A DNA stretch of 38,719 nt from Gammaproteobacteria bacterium (GTDB taxonomy: Bacteria; Pseudomonadota; Gammaproteobacteria; UBA6429; Thiohalophilaceae). The notes under the pieces are model-generated. The model was given only the letters and a program-made list of their open reading frames with translations. It had not been told where the DNA came from and did no database searches. Location: NCBI GenBank assembly GCA_026196045.1, contig JAPHRJ010000130.1, positions 1 to 38,719 of the forward strand. The letters are read 5' to 3'. This document shows positions 8,542 through 19,042 of the stretch, one piece after another (position 1 is the first letter of the stretch; every line of letters starts with the position of its first letter). Made by a program: the position numbers and the translations under genes.

Positions 8542-9015
8542 TTAACTGGAACCCGAAGCCAGGAATACTTCGCGAATTTGTCCTACCCGTTGTCGGTTCG
8601 CTCCCAGATCAGAATGCCCTGCTCGTGATGCTGAACGAATATGAATTTGCTGTTTGCTTTCATCTAGCCTTAATTCAACATCATCAATATAACGCATGAG
8701 CGGTGTCCTGTAATAAGCATGCAAATAGCCGTCCTGCTCACCTGTAATCACCCCTCCTGTCTCTACGATAGCCTGTTTTATTCTTTCCCAGGCCGCTGCT
8801 GCTGTTGTGGTGTAAAGCAATGGTTCAATATAGGCCGCATTATCTGGCTGTTCACTACAGATACAATTCGGGCTGGTCGGACAGGCTCGTAACTCGTTAT
8901 TGAGCAGTCCCAGTTCCGGTTGTTTGCGCGAAGAAATCGATAAAGCAATAAAATACAAAACCACGATTAAAGCGATACCGGTAACACTATAAAGCAGGAT
9001 TTTCACTAAACACAT
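8542..9015 (-). CDS. Membrane-anchored DUF1499 protein
   Basis: A 157-residue protein of the DUF1499 family. Residues 4-27 form one hydrophobic segment that anchors it in, or exports it across, the inner membrane. The family marks are ACPTSPNCICSE at about residues 44-55, RTPLMRYIDDVELRLDE in the middle, and IRSASRAGHSDLGANRQRV near the end. The soluble part probably faces the periplasm. Function is unknown for the family. It is the last gene of the long minus-strand block; a divergent start for the radical SAM gene lies 198 bases away, so this interval should hold two promoters. Confidence 0.88.
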   Translation of the reverse strand: MCLVKILLYSVTGIALIVVLYFIALSISSRKQPELGLLNNELRACPTSPNCICSEQPDNAAYIEPLLYTTTAAAAWERIKQAIVETGGVITGEQDGYLHAYYRTPLMRYIDDVELRLDESKQQIHIRSASRAGHSDLGANRQRVGQIREVFLASGSS

Positions 9016-9213
9016 ATTCCACAGTATGAAGGGGATTAAAGAACATCGCCCATAAGACTAACACCGTATTCATACTTAGAGAATACGTTTTAATGCTGAA
9101 TATGCCTGTAGCAATTGAATGACTCGACACTGCGCGTTAGGATGTCGTTATTATATCGGTATGCTTATATGTACAACCTAAATACCCCTTCATATTGAGT
9201 AGTTAAAGCTATC

Positions 9214-10953
9214 ATGGCAGTCAGCACACAAGACATCCGGCAGGAACAGAATCAGGCAGCGTTATTCCCTGTCTATCTGACTACCATGCGCCTTCGCTTT
9301 AAGAATGAAGTAAACCGTCTGACCAGTGGTGGCGCCATGGCTAAACTGCTAGCGGGAAAAGCCGATGCTGCTGACCTTAATTTTCTACTGAGCTACGTTT
9401 ATCTTTTCCACTGGTTACAGCACAACATACCAGAGACACACCGAACAACCGTACTCGAAGGCTTTCGCGGCCAACGTCGCCGTTTCCTGATGGATCTTCT
9501 GTTATCGGATTCCGCTGAAACTTTTGTTCGTGGTTATATTGCGCACTGGTTGCAAACAGGTGCTAATGAAGCCCCCGTGCAACAGCAACAGTTATTACGA
9601 CTGCTTGCTACTCAGAACAATGATACCGACAAACTGGTCAAAGCTATTCTGAATGTCTGGCAATCCCTGGGGCTTTTTACCCAGAGCTACAAAGTAACCT
9701 ATAGTGAACTGGGACATCAGGAACGTGATCGTTATAAGCAGATGTTAGGTAACGAAGATCAGGAACGACTGGCACTGGTGGATGCTTTACCTGATCCCGG
9801 TTTTAAGGGTAAGAAACCACGCTATGCCAAAGCCGGTCTAATACCGGCGATGGGTTGTCCACAAACCTGTCGTCACTGCATGTTTATCTGGCGTCCACCC
9901 AAACCCAGGAATGCTGATCCTGATTTATTGTATAAACTAGTCGATGAACTCACTGATAGTGTGCTGTTTACCGGAGGTGACCTGACTAACCAGCTTGACA
10001 GTTTTTATAATGCTATTAGCAGCATGCCTCATATCAAAAACTTTGCAATTTTATTAAACGGCGATTTTGCAACTGACAAAAAGGCAACGGACGAAGTACT
10101 GCAAGCCATGTCGAAGGCCATAAAAAGTCGTCCGAAAAAATGGGCCAAAGCTAACATTCTGTTACAGATCAGCTTCGATGATTTTCATCAGGAAGTAATT
10201 GTTGATAAGCATGGCAAGTTGAAAGAACGCATTCCTGTTAGCAAGATTGCGAACATCGTCGAACTGGCTCCTCGTTATCACAAACAGATCCAACTGGCCC
10301 TGCTACATAAACAGACCAGTCTTAACTTTTCTATGGACGTGTTCCAGAAAGGTGTATTTGGACGACTGGCAAGAGAATTAGGGAATCGTGGCCATCAGGT
10401 ACAGATATTATCTACTGCTCCCGCTGCAAGAGAAAAACGTAACCCCCTCTCACCCGATAAAACAGCTCCCATTATAAAGGATGCCAGTTTTGTACTGACA
10501 CGTTACCCGGATAACCCAATCCTGTTTACCAGTTCTACTATTGATGCTTATGGTCGTGCTGAGGCAATGGATGAATGGGAAATAGTAAAAGAAAAAGAAT
10601 TATTACAGCAGGTACTGGAACAGGAACCACCACCCGGTGTGAACTTCGATATTGATCTGATGTTGTGGTTCAACGGCTGGGCTACGTTATTCAATGCCGT
10701 ACACATGTGTCTTGGTGATATTTACTCAGATGGTATTGACACTATCCTGGCTCGCCAGCGTAAAGATCCATTGTCACATGCACTGCATCATTTTGATAAA
10801 CGCCTGTTAAGTTTTTATAGCGAAGTGAAAACAGATCTTGATAAGAAGATCGAAGCCGCCACTGGTCCACATCATCTATTCCATATACTGACCGAAGATC
10901 CGGCGGTGCGTCTGCATATGACTCGACGCTTGATTAAAGACCAGACTGTTTAA
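9214..10953 (+). CDS. Radical SAM protein of unknown function
   Basis: A 579-residue protein whose middle carries the radical SAM [4Fe-4S] motif CPQTCRHC, with Cys215, Cys219 and Cys222, and a GGD at 254-256 in place of the common GGE S-adenosylmethionine contact. A largely helical ~200-residue N-terminal region comes first. After the core there is a C-terminal region of about 150 residues rich in aromatic and histidine residues (LMLWFNGWATLFNAVHMC). Only four cysteines exist in the whole protein, so it has no SPASM or other auxiliary cluster of usual kind. The substrate is not known to me. It ends eight bases from the convergent glycosyltransferase-like gene. The ATG at 9214 lacks a strong ribosome site. 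Confidence 0.85.
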   Translation: MAVSTQDIRQEQNQAALFPVYLTTMRLRFKNEVNRLTSGGAMAKLLAGKADAADLNFLLSYVYLFHWLQHNIPETHRTTVLEGFRGQRRRFLMDLLLSDSAETFVRGYIAHWLQTGANEAPVQQQQLLRLLATQNNDTDKLVKAILNVWQSLGLFTQSYKVTYSELGHQERDRYKQMLGNEDQERLALVDALPDPGFKGKKPRYAKAGLIPAMGCPQTCRHCMFIWRPPKPRNADPDLLYKLVDELTDSVLFTGGDLTNQLDSFYNAISSMPHIKNFAILLNGDFATDKKATDEVLQAMSKAIKSRPKKWAKANILLQISFDDFHQEVIVDKHGKLKERIPVSKIANIVELAPRYHKQIQLALLHKQTSLNFSMDVFQKGVFGRLARELGNRGHQVQILSTAPAAREKRNPLSPDKTAPIIKDASFVLTRYPDNPILFTSSTIDAYGRAEAMDEWEIVKEKELLQQVLEQEPPPGVNFDIDLMLWFNGWATLFNAVHMCLGDIYSDGIDTILARQRKDPLSHALHHFDKRLLSFYSEVKTDLDKKIEAATGPHHLFHILTEDPAVRLHMTRRLIKDQTV

Positions 10954-10960
10954 GGCTTAT

Positions 10961-11713
10961 TTATATATCTAACAACACATCAATCAGTTGATCCATTTCT
11001 TTAGCAGAGACTTCCTGCCTTTCACAACTGGAGATACAGAGATTAGCCCCGGTAACTGGCTGGGGAGAATTTTCAATAAATAGATCCAGTGCCGCACCAT
11101 TCCCCTGAAGTATGTCCTTTATCACTAGTGGACTTAACATTCCTGCGGTTTCCATGACAGGAAAAATGGCGATATTATGTAATGCTGTTAATAATTTCGG
11201 GCCGATAAACTGCGAAGGTACAGTTCCTTTATTTAATGACAATAGTCGCTCGGCTGTTTCAATATAAAAGTCTAAAAAGCTATTACTGTCACAAAACATT
11301 AAGAGGGCATTGTGTATTTTTTTATAGAACTTCAATTTACCGGGCTTACCAGACTTAATTGATTTATCTCTCTGAACCCACACTTCTCGCCCCATGGCGT
11401 AGGGAAGATCAGGAAGTATAAATTTTTCAGGATTAAAAATAAGAAAATCAGCATCCAGCCAGACTACGGTTTTATATCCACGACTCAGTGCATCCTGTAA
11501 CGCAACCAAACGTGCAAGATCTGAGGCAATAACACGCTGGTTTTCTAACAGGTCCAGGAATATATCTGGCAAGTAATCAAATAACTCATCACCAATAAAA
11601 TGATATTCATATTGATTGAGAACACACCAGCCCTGAACTGAATCCAGGCAACGCTCAACCCAGGGATAAGGTAAGGGTGAGCAGTGGGATTGAATGACAA
11701 GTGTGTCATACAT
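10961..11713 (-). CDS. GT-A-like glycosyltransferase, putative
   Basis: This 250-residue protein looks like a GT-A fold sugar transferase. Evidence is the start YDTLVIQSHCSPLPYPWVER, the segment VIASDLARLVALQDAL that is typical of enzymes recognising a nucleotide sugar, and a DxD motif in TVVWLDADFLIFNPEKF. No membrane segment or signal peptide is present. The C-terminal third is less typical and could hold the acceptor site. It points toward the radical SAM gene and ends eight bases from it, and it is divergent from sqr with 222 bases between. The donor and acceptor cannot be told; a role in surface polysaccharide or in modifying a small molecule are both possible. Confidence 0.65.
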   Translation of the reverse strand: MYDTLVIQSHCSPLPYPWVERCLDSVQGWCVLNQYEYHFIGDELFDYLPDIFLDLLENQRVIASDLARLVALQDALSRGYKTVVWLDADFLIFNPEKFILPDLPYAMGREVWVQRDKSIKSGKPGKLKFYKKIHNALLMFCDSNSFLDFYIETAERLLSLNKGTVPSQFIGPKLLTALHNIAIFPVMETAGMLSPLVIKDILQGNGAALDLFIENSPQPVTGANLCISSCERQEVSAKEMDQLIDVLLDI

Positions 11714-11899
11714 TATGTAAATACCACTGTATACTTTCTGTTCTCATTATTAGTACGCCATATATCAAATCATAACAGACAAAGTGCTGAAAGCTATGCT
11801 TACTATTAATCGATGTATAACACGGATCAGTAGTATTTACTTTGTTCTTAATCTGTGTTCTTGATCTCGGACCATGACAAATCGGATTATCAGTCCTAT

Positions 11900-11917
11900 A
11901 TTTAATAGATATTAAAT
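11900..11917. promoter_or_regulatory. AT-rich palindrome upstream of sqr, candidate operator
   Basis: ATTTAATA and its exact reverse complement TATTAAAT are separated by two bases (GA). The element ends 18 bases before the sqr ATG, leaving room for the GGGGGG-type ribosome site. Sulfide-responsive repressors of the ArsR family (BigR/SqrR) often bind AT-rich inverted repeats near such genes, so this is a candidate site. The regulator is inferred. Confidence 0.5.
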
Positions 11918-11935
11918 CTATGGGGGGATCCTAAG

Positions 11936-13210
11936 ATGGCACATATCGTTATATTAGGAGCAGGAATTGGCGGACTACCCGCCGCGTTTGAACTCAGACC
12001 AATACTTGAAAAACAACATGAGATCACTGTGATCAACGCTAATGATTACTTTCAGTTTGTCCCGTCTAACCCATGGCTTGCAGTTGGCTGGCGTCAGCGT
12101 GAGGCAATAACTATTCCATTACGAAAAATACTTAATCGCCGCAAGATCAATTTTATTGCTGACTGGGTTGATAAAATTGATGCCGAAGGAAATAAACTTC
12201 AACTTAAAAGTGGTGATGAAATCGATTATGACTACCTGATCATTGCCACTGGTCCCCGCCTGGCCTTTGAAGAAGTAGAGGGCTCCGGTCCAAACAATGG
12301 CTTTACTCAGTCTATCTGTACCGTTGACCATGCAGAAAAATCCTATGAGGACTTCAAACGCCTGATTAAAAATAAAGGCCCGGTGATTGTCGGAGCTGCA
12401 CCCTTTGCCAGTTGCTTTGGCCCCGCTTATGAATACGCCGCCATCGTGGATACTGAGCTAACCCGTCGCAGGATCCGTGATCGTGTACCAATGACCTTCG
12501 TCACCAGTGAACCCTATGTTGGCCATCTTGGTCTGGGGGGTGTCGGTGATTCAAAAGGCATGCTGGAACATGAGTTACGTAACCGTCACATCAATGCCAT
12601 TACCAATGCAAAAGTAACAAAAGTCGAAGAGGGAATGATGTATGTCGATCAGCTCGATAGAAAAGGCGAAATCGAACAGCAACATGAACTTCCTTTCAAT
12701 CACTCTATGATATTACCTGCATTCAAAGGTGTCGATCCCGTCGCGTCTGTTGAAGGTTTATGTAACCCACGTGGATTTGTTCTTGTTGATGAGCATCAGC
12801 GCAATCCTAAATACACAAATATCTATTCAGCTGGTGTTTGCATAGCCATTCCTCCAGTAGAAGTTACTCCTGTTCCCACTGGGGCACCCAAAACGGGGTA
12901 TATGATTGAGTCCATGGTGACTGCAATTATCAAAAACATTAAAGCCGAAATTACTGGCTACCCGGTTGCCTCAAAAGCAACATGGAATGCTTTCTGCCTT
13001 GCCGATCTGGGTGATACCGGTGCGGCCTTCATTGCTCAACCACAAATACCACCGCGTAATATTACCTGGTTTAAAAAAGGCAAATGGGTTCACATGGCAA
13101 AGATTATGTTTGAAAAATATTTCCTCTATAAAATGCGTAGAGGTGTTTCCGAACCCCTGTTTGAAAAATGGGCCCTGAAGATGATGGGTATCGCTAAATT
13201 ACAGCGCTAG
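11936..13210 (+). CDS. sqr: Sulfide:quinone oxidoreductase
   Basis: A 424-residue membrane-associated flavoprotein that oxidises sulfide and passes electrons to quinone. The N-terminal FAD motif is VILGAGIGGLPAAFEL. The three cysteines used for catalysis in the Acidithiobacillus ferrooxidans enzyme (128, 160, 356) have counterparts here at Cys128 (SICTVDH), Cys160 (ASCFGPAYEYA) and Cys354 (NAFCLADLGDTG). The quinone and FAD region has PPVEVTPVPTGAPKTGYMIE, and the amphipathic C-terminal end (EKYFLYKMRRGVSEP) fits peripheral membrane binding. No signal peptide is seen. The ATG at 11936 has a purine-rich ribosome site. The gene stands alone, with a possible operator just upstream. Very confident in family, and the cysteines support real sulfide oxidation. 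Confidence 0.96.
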   Translation: MAHIVILGAGIGGLPAAFELRPILEKQHEITVINANDYFQFVPSNPWLAVGWRQREAITIPLRKILNRRKINFIADWVDKIDAEGNKLQLKSGDEIDYDYLIIATGPRLAFEEVEGSGPNNGFTQSICTVDHAEKSYEDFKRLIKNKGPVIVGAAPFASCFGPAYEYAAIVDTELTRRRIRDRVPMTFVTSEPYVGHLGLGGVGDSKGMLEHELRNRHINAITNAKVTKVEEGMMYVDQLDRKGEIEQQHELPFNHSMILPAFKGVDPVASVEGLCNPRGFVLVDEHQRNPKYTNIYSAGVCIAIPPVEVTPVPTGAPKTGYMIESMVTAIIKNIKAEITGYPVASKATWNAFCLADLGDTGAAFIAQPQIPPRNITWFKKGKWVHMAKIMFEKYFLYKMRRGVSEPLFEKWALKMMGIAKLQR

Positions 13211-13307
13211 TTTCGATAACTGACAAAAGAACACAAGGGATCACAACTACCAGCCCTGGGGCATGAACATCAACTTCCCCGAGGCAGGGAGTATTGACTG
13301 CTCATTT

Positions 13308-13682
13308 TTATTGTTGAGCAAGGGTCTTACTGATCTCGGCATACTTTTCTAATGTCTCACGTTCCAGCACCTTGTCTGCCACTGAGATAAAACGACGGAT
13401 TTCATCAGCGGCCTCTTCGTGCCGCCCCTGCTTCCACAATGAATTGAACAGCGCGATAGAAAGCATGCCCGAACCCGGTTCGGCCAGAATTAAACGCTCA
13501 TAGACCATCTCAGCTTCGGCATATTTCTTCTCGTAGAAATAGGCACCCCCGAGCATCAGCAAGGCTGTTGTGTTTTTGGAATCTTCATTTAGTATTTCCA
13601 GCAGGGCGACTCGCGCCTCTTCACCCCGGCTTGCCTCCAGCAGGGACCTGGCCTTCTGTAATCTCTCTTCAATATTGCTCAT
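13308..13682 (-). CDS. Tetratricopeptide repeat protein
   Basis: A short 124-residue protein made almost entirely of TPR-like helix pairs: ARVALLEILNEDSKNTTALL, then LGGAYFYEKKYAEAEMVYER and LFNSLWKQGRHEEAADEIRRF. No signal peptide, membrane segment or catalytic domain is visible, so it is probably a cytoplasmic adaptor or scaffold. It is convergent with sqr, whose stop lies 97 bases away, and the space between holds GC-rich complementary runs that could end transcription. No partner can be named. Confidence 0.8.
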   Translation of the reverse strand: MSNIEERLQKARSLLEASRGEEARVALLEILNEDSKNTTALLMLGGAYFYEKKYAEAEMVYERLILAEPGSGMLSIALFNSLWKQGRHEEAADEIRRFISVADKVLERETLEKYAEISKTLAQQ

Positions 13683-13787
13683 ATAACACTCTTTAATACG
13701 ATGAATAGCCGTTATTTGTTCGACAGGATCCTATCACATTCTCTAATATTTCTACTAAGCCACTGTTTTTAGTTATTAATTCCCTCT

Positions 13788-13831
13788 ATCCCATAATAGG
13801 GGTATGGGATGGTCAATTTATAACCTATAAT
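13788..13831 (+). promoter_or_regulatory. Inverted repeat and -10 box upstream of the CTERM gene
   Basis: ATCCCATA (13788-13795) and its exact reverse complement TATGGGAT (13803-13810) flank seven bases. A perfect TATAAT lies at 13826-13831, placing the right arm of the repeat at the -35 region. This looks like a regulated promoter for the gene starting at 13898. No regulator can be named. Confidence 0.45.
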
Positions 13832-13897
13832 TCGCACCAAATTCACCAGTAGAGTGATGTGAGTCAAATCTGTAACGTTGGAAGGAAGTAGAAAAAA

Positions 13898-14275
13898 ATG
13901 AAAAGAAGTCTGTTTGCTCTCCTATTTGTATCCCTGATTATTACCAATGTCTCGGCCGGGACTGTGCGCCCTCAAATAAACCCACTGGATGATATGGCAT
14001 CGTCTGATCATCGTGGTAAAACGCATGGTATAAACCTTAAAAAAGGCAAAGGCCCGAAACCACCTGCTTTTGAATTTCCAAATGATTTTAATCCTGTTAC
14101 TCCCCTCAAAATTGAAGAACTTAGAAACTTTCATGCATATGGGAAAGGTTACAAAGGCTTTGATAAGCCATCTATAAAAGTTAGTCCCGTACCTGTGCCT
14201 GCAGCCGTCTGGTTGTTTATGTCAGGCCTGATTGGAATGGTTGGTATTGCACGTCGCAAAAAATCATTTAAGTAA
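13898..14275 (+). CDS. VPxPA-CTERM (exosortase-sorted) surface protein
   Basis: A 125-residue secreted protein. Residues 1-21 (MKRSLFALLFVSLIITNVSA) are a signal peptide. The end has the full layout of a PEP-CTERM-type sorting signal of the VPLPA subgroup: VPVPA at about residues 98-102, then a membrane helix AVWLFMSGLIGMVGIA, then the basic tail RRKKSFK. Such proteins are processed by an exosortase at the inner membrane; no exosortase is in this window. The mature part of ~75 residues is basic and proline-rich and I do not recognise it. An AAGGAAG ribosome site precedes the ATG. Two hairpins follow the stop, one a strong terminator. Confidence 0.85.
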   Translation: MKRSLFALLFVSLIITNVSAGTVRPQINPLDDMASSDHRGKTHGINLKKGKGPKPPAFEFPNDFNPVTPLKIEELRNFHAYGKGYKGFDKPSIKVSPVPVPAAVWLFMSGLIGMVGIARRKKSFK

Positions 14276-14277
14276 TC

Positions 14278-14303
14278 GATAGTTTAAGCATTGTTAAACT
14301 ATC
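14278..14303. repeat. Perfect 10-bp hairpin after the CTERM gene
   Basis: GATAGTTTAA and its exact reverse complement flank the six-base loop GCATTG. It overlaps the region just after the stop codon and lies immediately before the strong terminator, so it may stabilise the 3' end. Confidence 0.6.
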
Positions 14304-14305
14304 AT

Positions 14306-14346
14306 AAAAAAGGCCGGCCAATATCATGTATTGGTCGGCCTTTTTT
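14306..14346. terminator. Bidirectional rho-independent terminator
   Basis: A 12-bp stem (GGCCGGCCAATA against TATTGGTCGGCC, one G-U pair) with a five-base loop is flanked by an A run on the left and a T run on the right. It can end transcription from the CTERM gene on the plus strand and from icd on the minus strand. Confidence 0.93.
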
Positions 14347-14377
14347 ATGTCTTCTGTAAACAAATTTGATAGTTTAT

Positions 14378-16615
<2,238 letters not shown>

Positions 16616-16746
16616 TCATCTCTCTAAATTCATCAACGGCGGGGGCCGCCTGCAGGAATCGCGTATTATATTTCATATCGGGAATGGGTTCACGTGCCAT
16701 TATCTGGCTAAAAACCGGAAGCTGCTCAGAAAAGTTCAGGAAAATA

Positions 16747-17931
16747 TTAATGACAAATACAATTTCGGCCTTTTTTCTTTGCGCGATAAAGTGCCTTATC
16801 AGCCAATTTTAATACCTCCCAGGGAGAGGACGCTGTGGTCTCTGAGTCCGCAATTCCAATCGAAACCGTCACGGTGACGGTTTTACTTTTCTTTTGTTTT
16901 CCTTTTTTGTCACTTTTTCTTCTACTCGCACGGTTTACCACAAACGGAGAGTTTGCAATGGTTTCACGCAATGTTTCCAGATACGGTTTAGCTTCACTAA
17001 CACGCTTCCCCGTAAACACGACTGAAAATTCTTCTCCCCCATAGCGATAGGACACTCCACCACCTGTGATCTTATTTAGCTTTGATGCAATCATACGTAA
17101 CACCGCATCACCGGTATCATGCCCATAGGTATCATTAAATTTCTTAAAATGATCGACATCCAGCATGGCAACGGTATACACGCCACTTATCTTTTGAAAT
17201 TTCTCACGTAAAGCTCGTCTTCCCGGTAATTCAGTAAGCTCATCCAGATAGGCCATACGCCAGGACTCCTGCAACACGGCATACAGACACATCAATAGAG
17301 CAAAAATACTAAATATATTTAAACTCCGGCTGGCATCGCCATAATGCATCTGCACGACCAGCATAATGAGGACACCTAATCCGGCTGACATGTGCGGCAA
17401 TGGTCTTAGAAAAAACAATACCAGCATATAAAGAAATACGGCCATGGAAATCATCAACACGGTTTGTGATTGATGAGTCCAGTCAAAGTAGCGAGCAGGC
17501 AACCAGTCGGATAAAAGAAAGTGCGTTGCCCATGATGGGGCATTCATTATTACATAAATTGAAAAAACTATGCTTAAGAAAAGGATCGCATAGGCTGGAA
17601 TGGCTCGGACACTTAAAATACCGCGTTCGGGTAATACTGTTAAAACCAATAATAGAAAAGGTAAAAATCCGGATGCCAGTGCATAGCTGATCTCTGTTGT
17701 TGCTAACTCTAGTCCAAGAACAACATTTGCAGTGACAATTAGCAAGGTATAAAAGAATACAGGACTACGATTAAAATGAATCGTTAAACCAAGCACCAGT
17801 AGTGCAAGTATAATCGGTAAAAAAACAATACCGTTTATAACAGGCTGAGGAATTAAATCATATTTCTGGAAACCATAAAATGACAGGACTAGCAGGATTA
17901 AGACAGGTACAAGACTTCGTATTATTCTCAT
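16747..17931 (-). CDS. Membrane GGDEF diguanylate cyclase
   Basis: A 394-residue protein with an N-terminal half made of about seven hydrophobic segments (residues ~1-210), followed by a GGDEF domain that makes cyclic di-GMP. The active site reads RYGGEEF, with upstream marks DELTELPGRRAL and AMLDVDHFKKFNDTYGHDTGDAVLR, so it should be active. The position five residues before GGEEF, where feedback-inhibited cyclases have RxxD, reads TGGG, so the product-inhibition site is missing. A lysine-rich insert (RRKSDKKGKQKKSK) lies in the later part of the domain. The membrane half is probably a sensor; its signal is unknown. It starts 134 bases from icd on the same strand. Confidence 0.9.
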   Translation of the reverse strand: MRIIRSLVPVLILLVLSFYGFQKYDLIPQPVINGIVFLPIILALLVLGLTIHFNRSPVFFYTLLIVTANVVLGLELATTEISYALASGFLPFLLLVLTVLPERGILSVRAIPAYAILFLSIVFSIYVIMNAPSWATHFLLSDWLPARYFDWTHQSQTVLMISMAVFLYMLVLFFLRPLPHMSAGLGVLIMLVVQMHYGDASRSLNIFSIFALLMCLYAVLQESWRMAYLDELTELPGRRALREKFQKISGVYTVAMLDVDHFKKFNDTYGHDTGDAVLRMIASKLNKITGGGVSYRYGGEEFSVVFTGKRVSEAKPYLETLRETIANSPFVVNRASRRKSDKKGKQKKSKTVTVTVSIGIADSETTASSPWEVLKLADKALYRAKKKGRNCICH

Positions 17932-18032
17932 GTAATGCTTTTTAGTTTTTACTAATGAGGTTTCTAGCTAATTCTCTACACTTGCCTGTCAACTAAACAA
18001 ATACTCTGAATTTAAGTACGCAATCAGGCTTT

Positions 18033-18081
18033 ACGTTCGTGGTGAGCCCTTCGGTGTTACTCAGGTGAGCCTTGTCGAACC
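18033..18081. repeat. Dispersed intergenic repeat copy, inverted
   Basis: The segment runs from CGTTCGTGGTGAGCCCTTCG to GTCGAACCATGAACCG. It is the opposite orientation of the type of element at 1-50, with a CTCAGG core in the middle. Its two ends are partly complementary (TTCGTGGT against ACCATGAA), so it could fold into a hairpin. Confidence 0.6.
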
Positions 18082-18113
18082 ATGAACCGTGAATATCTGT
18101 ATTGTTACCTTTT

Positions 18114-18162
18114 CACCCTTCGACACCCCTTCGCCAGGCTCTGGACAGGACTCAGGGTGAAC
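18114..18162. repeat. Dispersed intergenic repeat copy
   Basis: CACCCTTCGAC, a CCAGGCTCTGGACAGG middle and CTCAGGGTGAACGGT end match the same repeat type as at 1-50. The ends (CACCCT and AGGGTG) are exactly complementary, so the whole element can fold. It lies downstream of the GGDEF gene's start and upstream of the HDOD gene's end, with nothing else in 17932-18194. Confidence 0.65.
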
Positions 18163-18194
18163 GGTATCACTGTACAGTAATTCGGAGCATATAT

Positions 18195-19016
18195 TCAGGC
18201 TGCAATATACTCCTGCCAAACTCCTTCGGCCTGTTGCTGTATGTTTTCTATTTGTTCTTCGGATAATTGAAGTACTGCAAGCAATTCTTCCTGTGTTAGC
18301 TCAATGCTCTCAGTAAATGGACTGGCATTGTCCGACTGGCTTGCTAACAGGTGTGCAAGTACAAGGATGCAAATTTCAGGCTCGGCATTTTTGAGCGCCT
18401 GTTGCTGCCGTTCTGGTAAATGAAATTTAGCAAGCAACTGCTGTTCAGCGGGCAGGCGGAATTCATGAGCCACATGTGCGGTTACCGCATCGTGACTGAT
18501 GCCGAAACGTTCTTTCTCAATATTGTCGATATTCGTTCCAGTTGCTATGGCCTGCTCATAAAGATCCTTATAGTCTGCGTCCAGATTGACACAGAGTACT
18601 AACATACCGATATCATGAAACAGGCCGAGGAACTCAATATCATCACTCTTTTGAGGGCAACATTGCTGGGCGATGAGTTTGCCATAGAGAGCAATAAGGT
18701 GAAGATGTTCAAAAATCTGTCGCGCGATATCACTGTCAGAAGGCAGTGTTGAACGTATCGTGGCCATCATGATCGCACTGCGTACACTATTAAGTCCAAG
18801 TAACCGCAGTGCTGTGGGTATATTGGTGATTTCCTGGCTACGATGATAAAGAGGTGAATTGGCATAACGCAGCATGGTGCTGGCCAGCAGTGGATCCTGC
18901 ATAATGGCCTCTTCCAGATCCTGCATATCGGGTTCCTTTGCCGAAATGATCTGCAATGCACGGGCTGCCTGTGCCGTGGCTTTGGGTATTTCAAGTTGCG
19001 ATAAACTGATAGCCAT
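18195..19016 (-). CDS. HDOD domain protein
   Basis: A 273-residue protein that is a single HDOD domain, a catalytically dead relative of HD phosphohydrolases found in signalling proteins. Marks are EEAIMQDPLLASTMLRYANSP, then IPTALRLLGLNSVRSAIMMA, then FLGLFHDIGML and ISHDAVTAHVAHEFRLP. No receiver, EAL or GGDEF domain is attached, so this is the stand-alone form. It is expected to work in the cytoplasm through protein contacts. It starts 26 bases after the invertase gene on the same strand, so the two are probably one transcript; the functional link, if any, is unclear. A GGDEF gene lies downstream, but the repeats between them argue for separate transcripts. Confidence 0.9.
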   Translation of the reverse strand: MAISLSQLEIPKATAQAARALQIISAKEPDMQDLEEAIMQDPLLASTMLRYANSPLYHRSQEITNIPTALRLLGLNSVRSAIMMATIRSTLPSDSDIARQIFEHLHLIALYGKLIAQQCCPQKSDDIEFLGLFHDIGMLVLCVNLDADYKDLYEQAIATGTNIDNIEKERFGISHDAVTAHVAHEFRLPAEQQLLAKFHLPERQQQALKNAEPEICILVLAHLLASQSDNASPFTESIELTQEELLAVLQLSEEQIENIQQQAEGVWQEYIAA

Positions 19017-19042
19017 AACCCACTATACCATTGGTAAACGAA

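Noticed and set aside
9066-9086. GTATTC/GAATAC inverted repeat between the DUF1499 and radical SAM genes
   Set aside because: Six-base arms with a nine-base spacer arise easily by chance and no motif I know fits.
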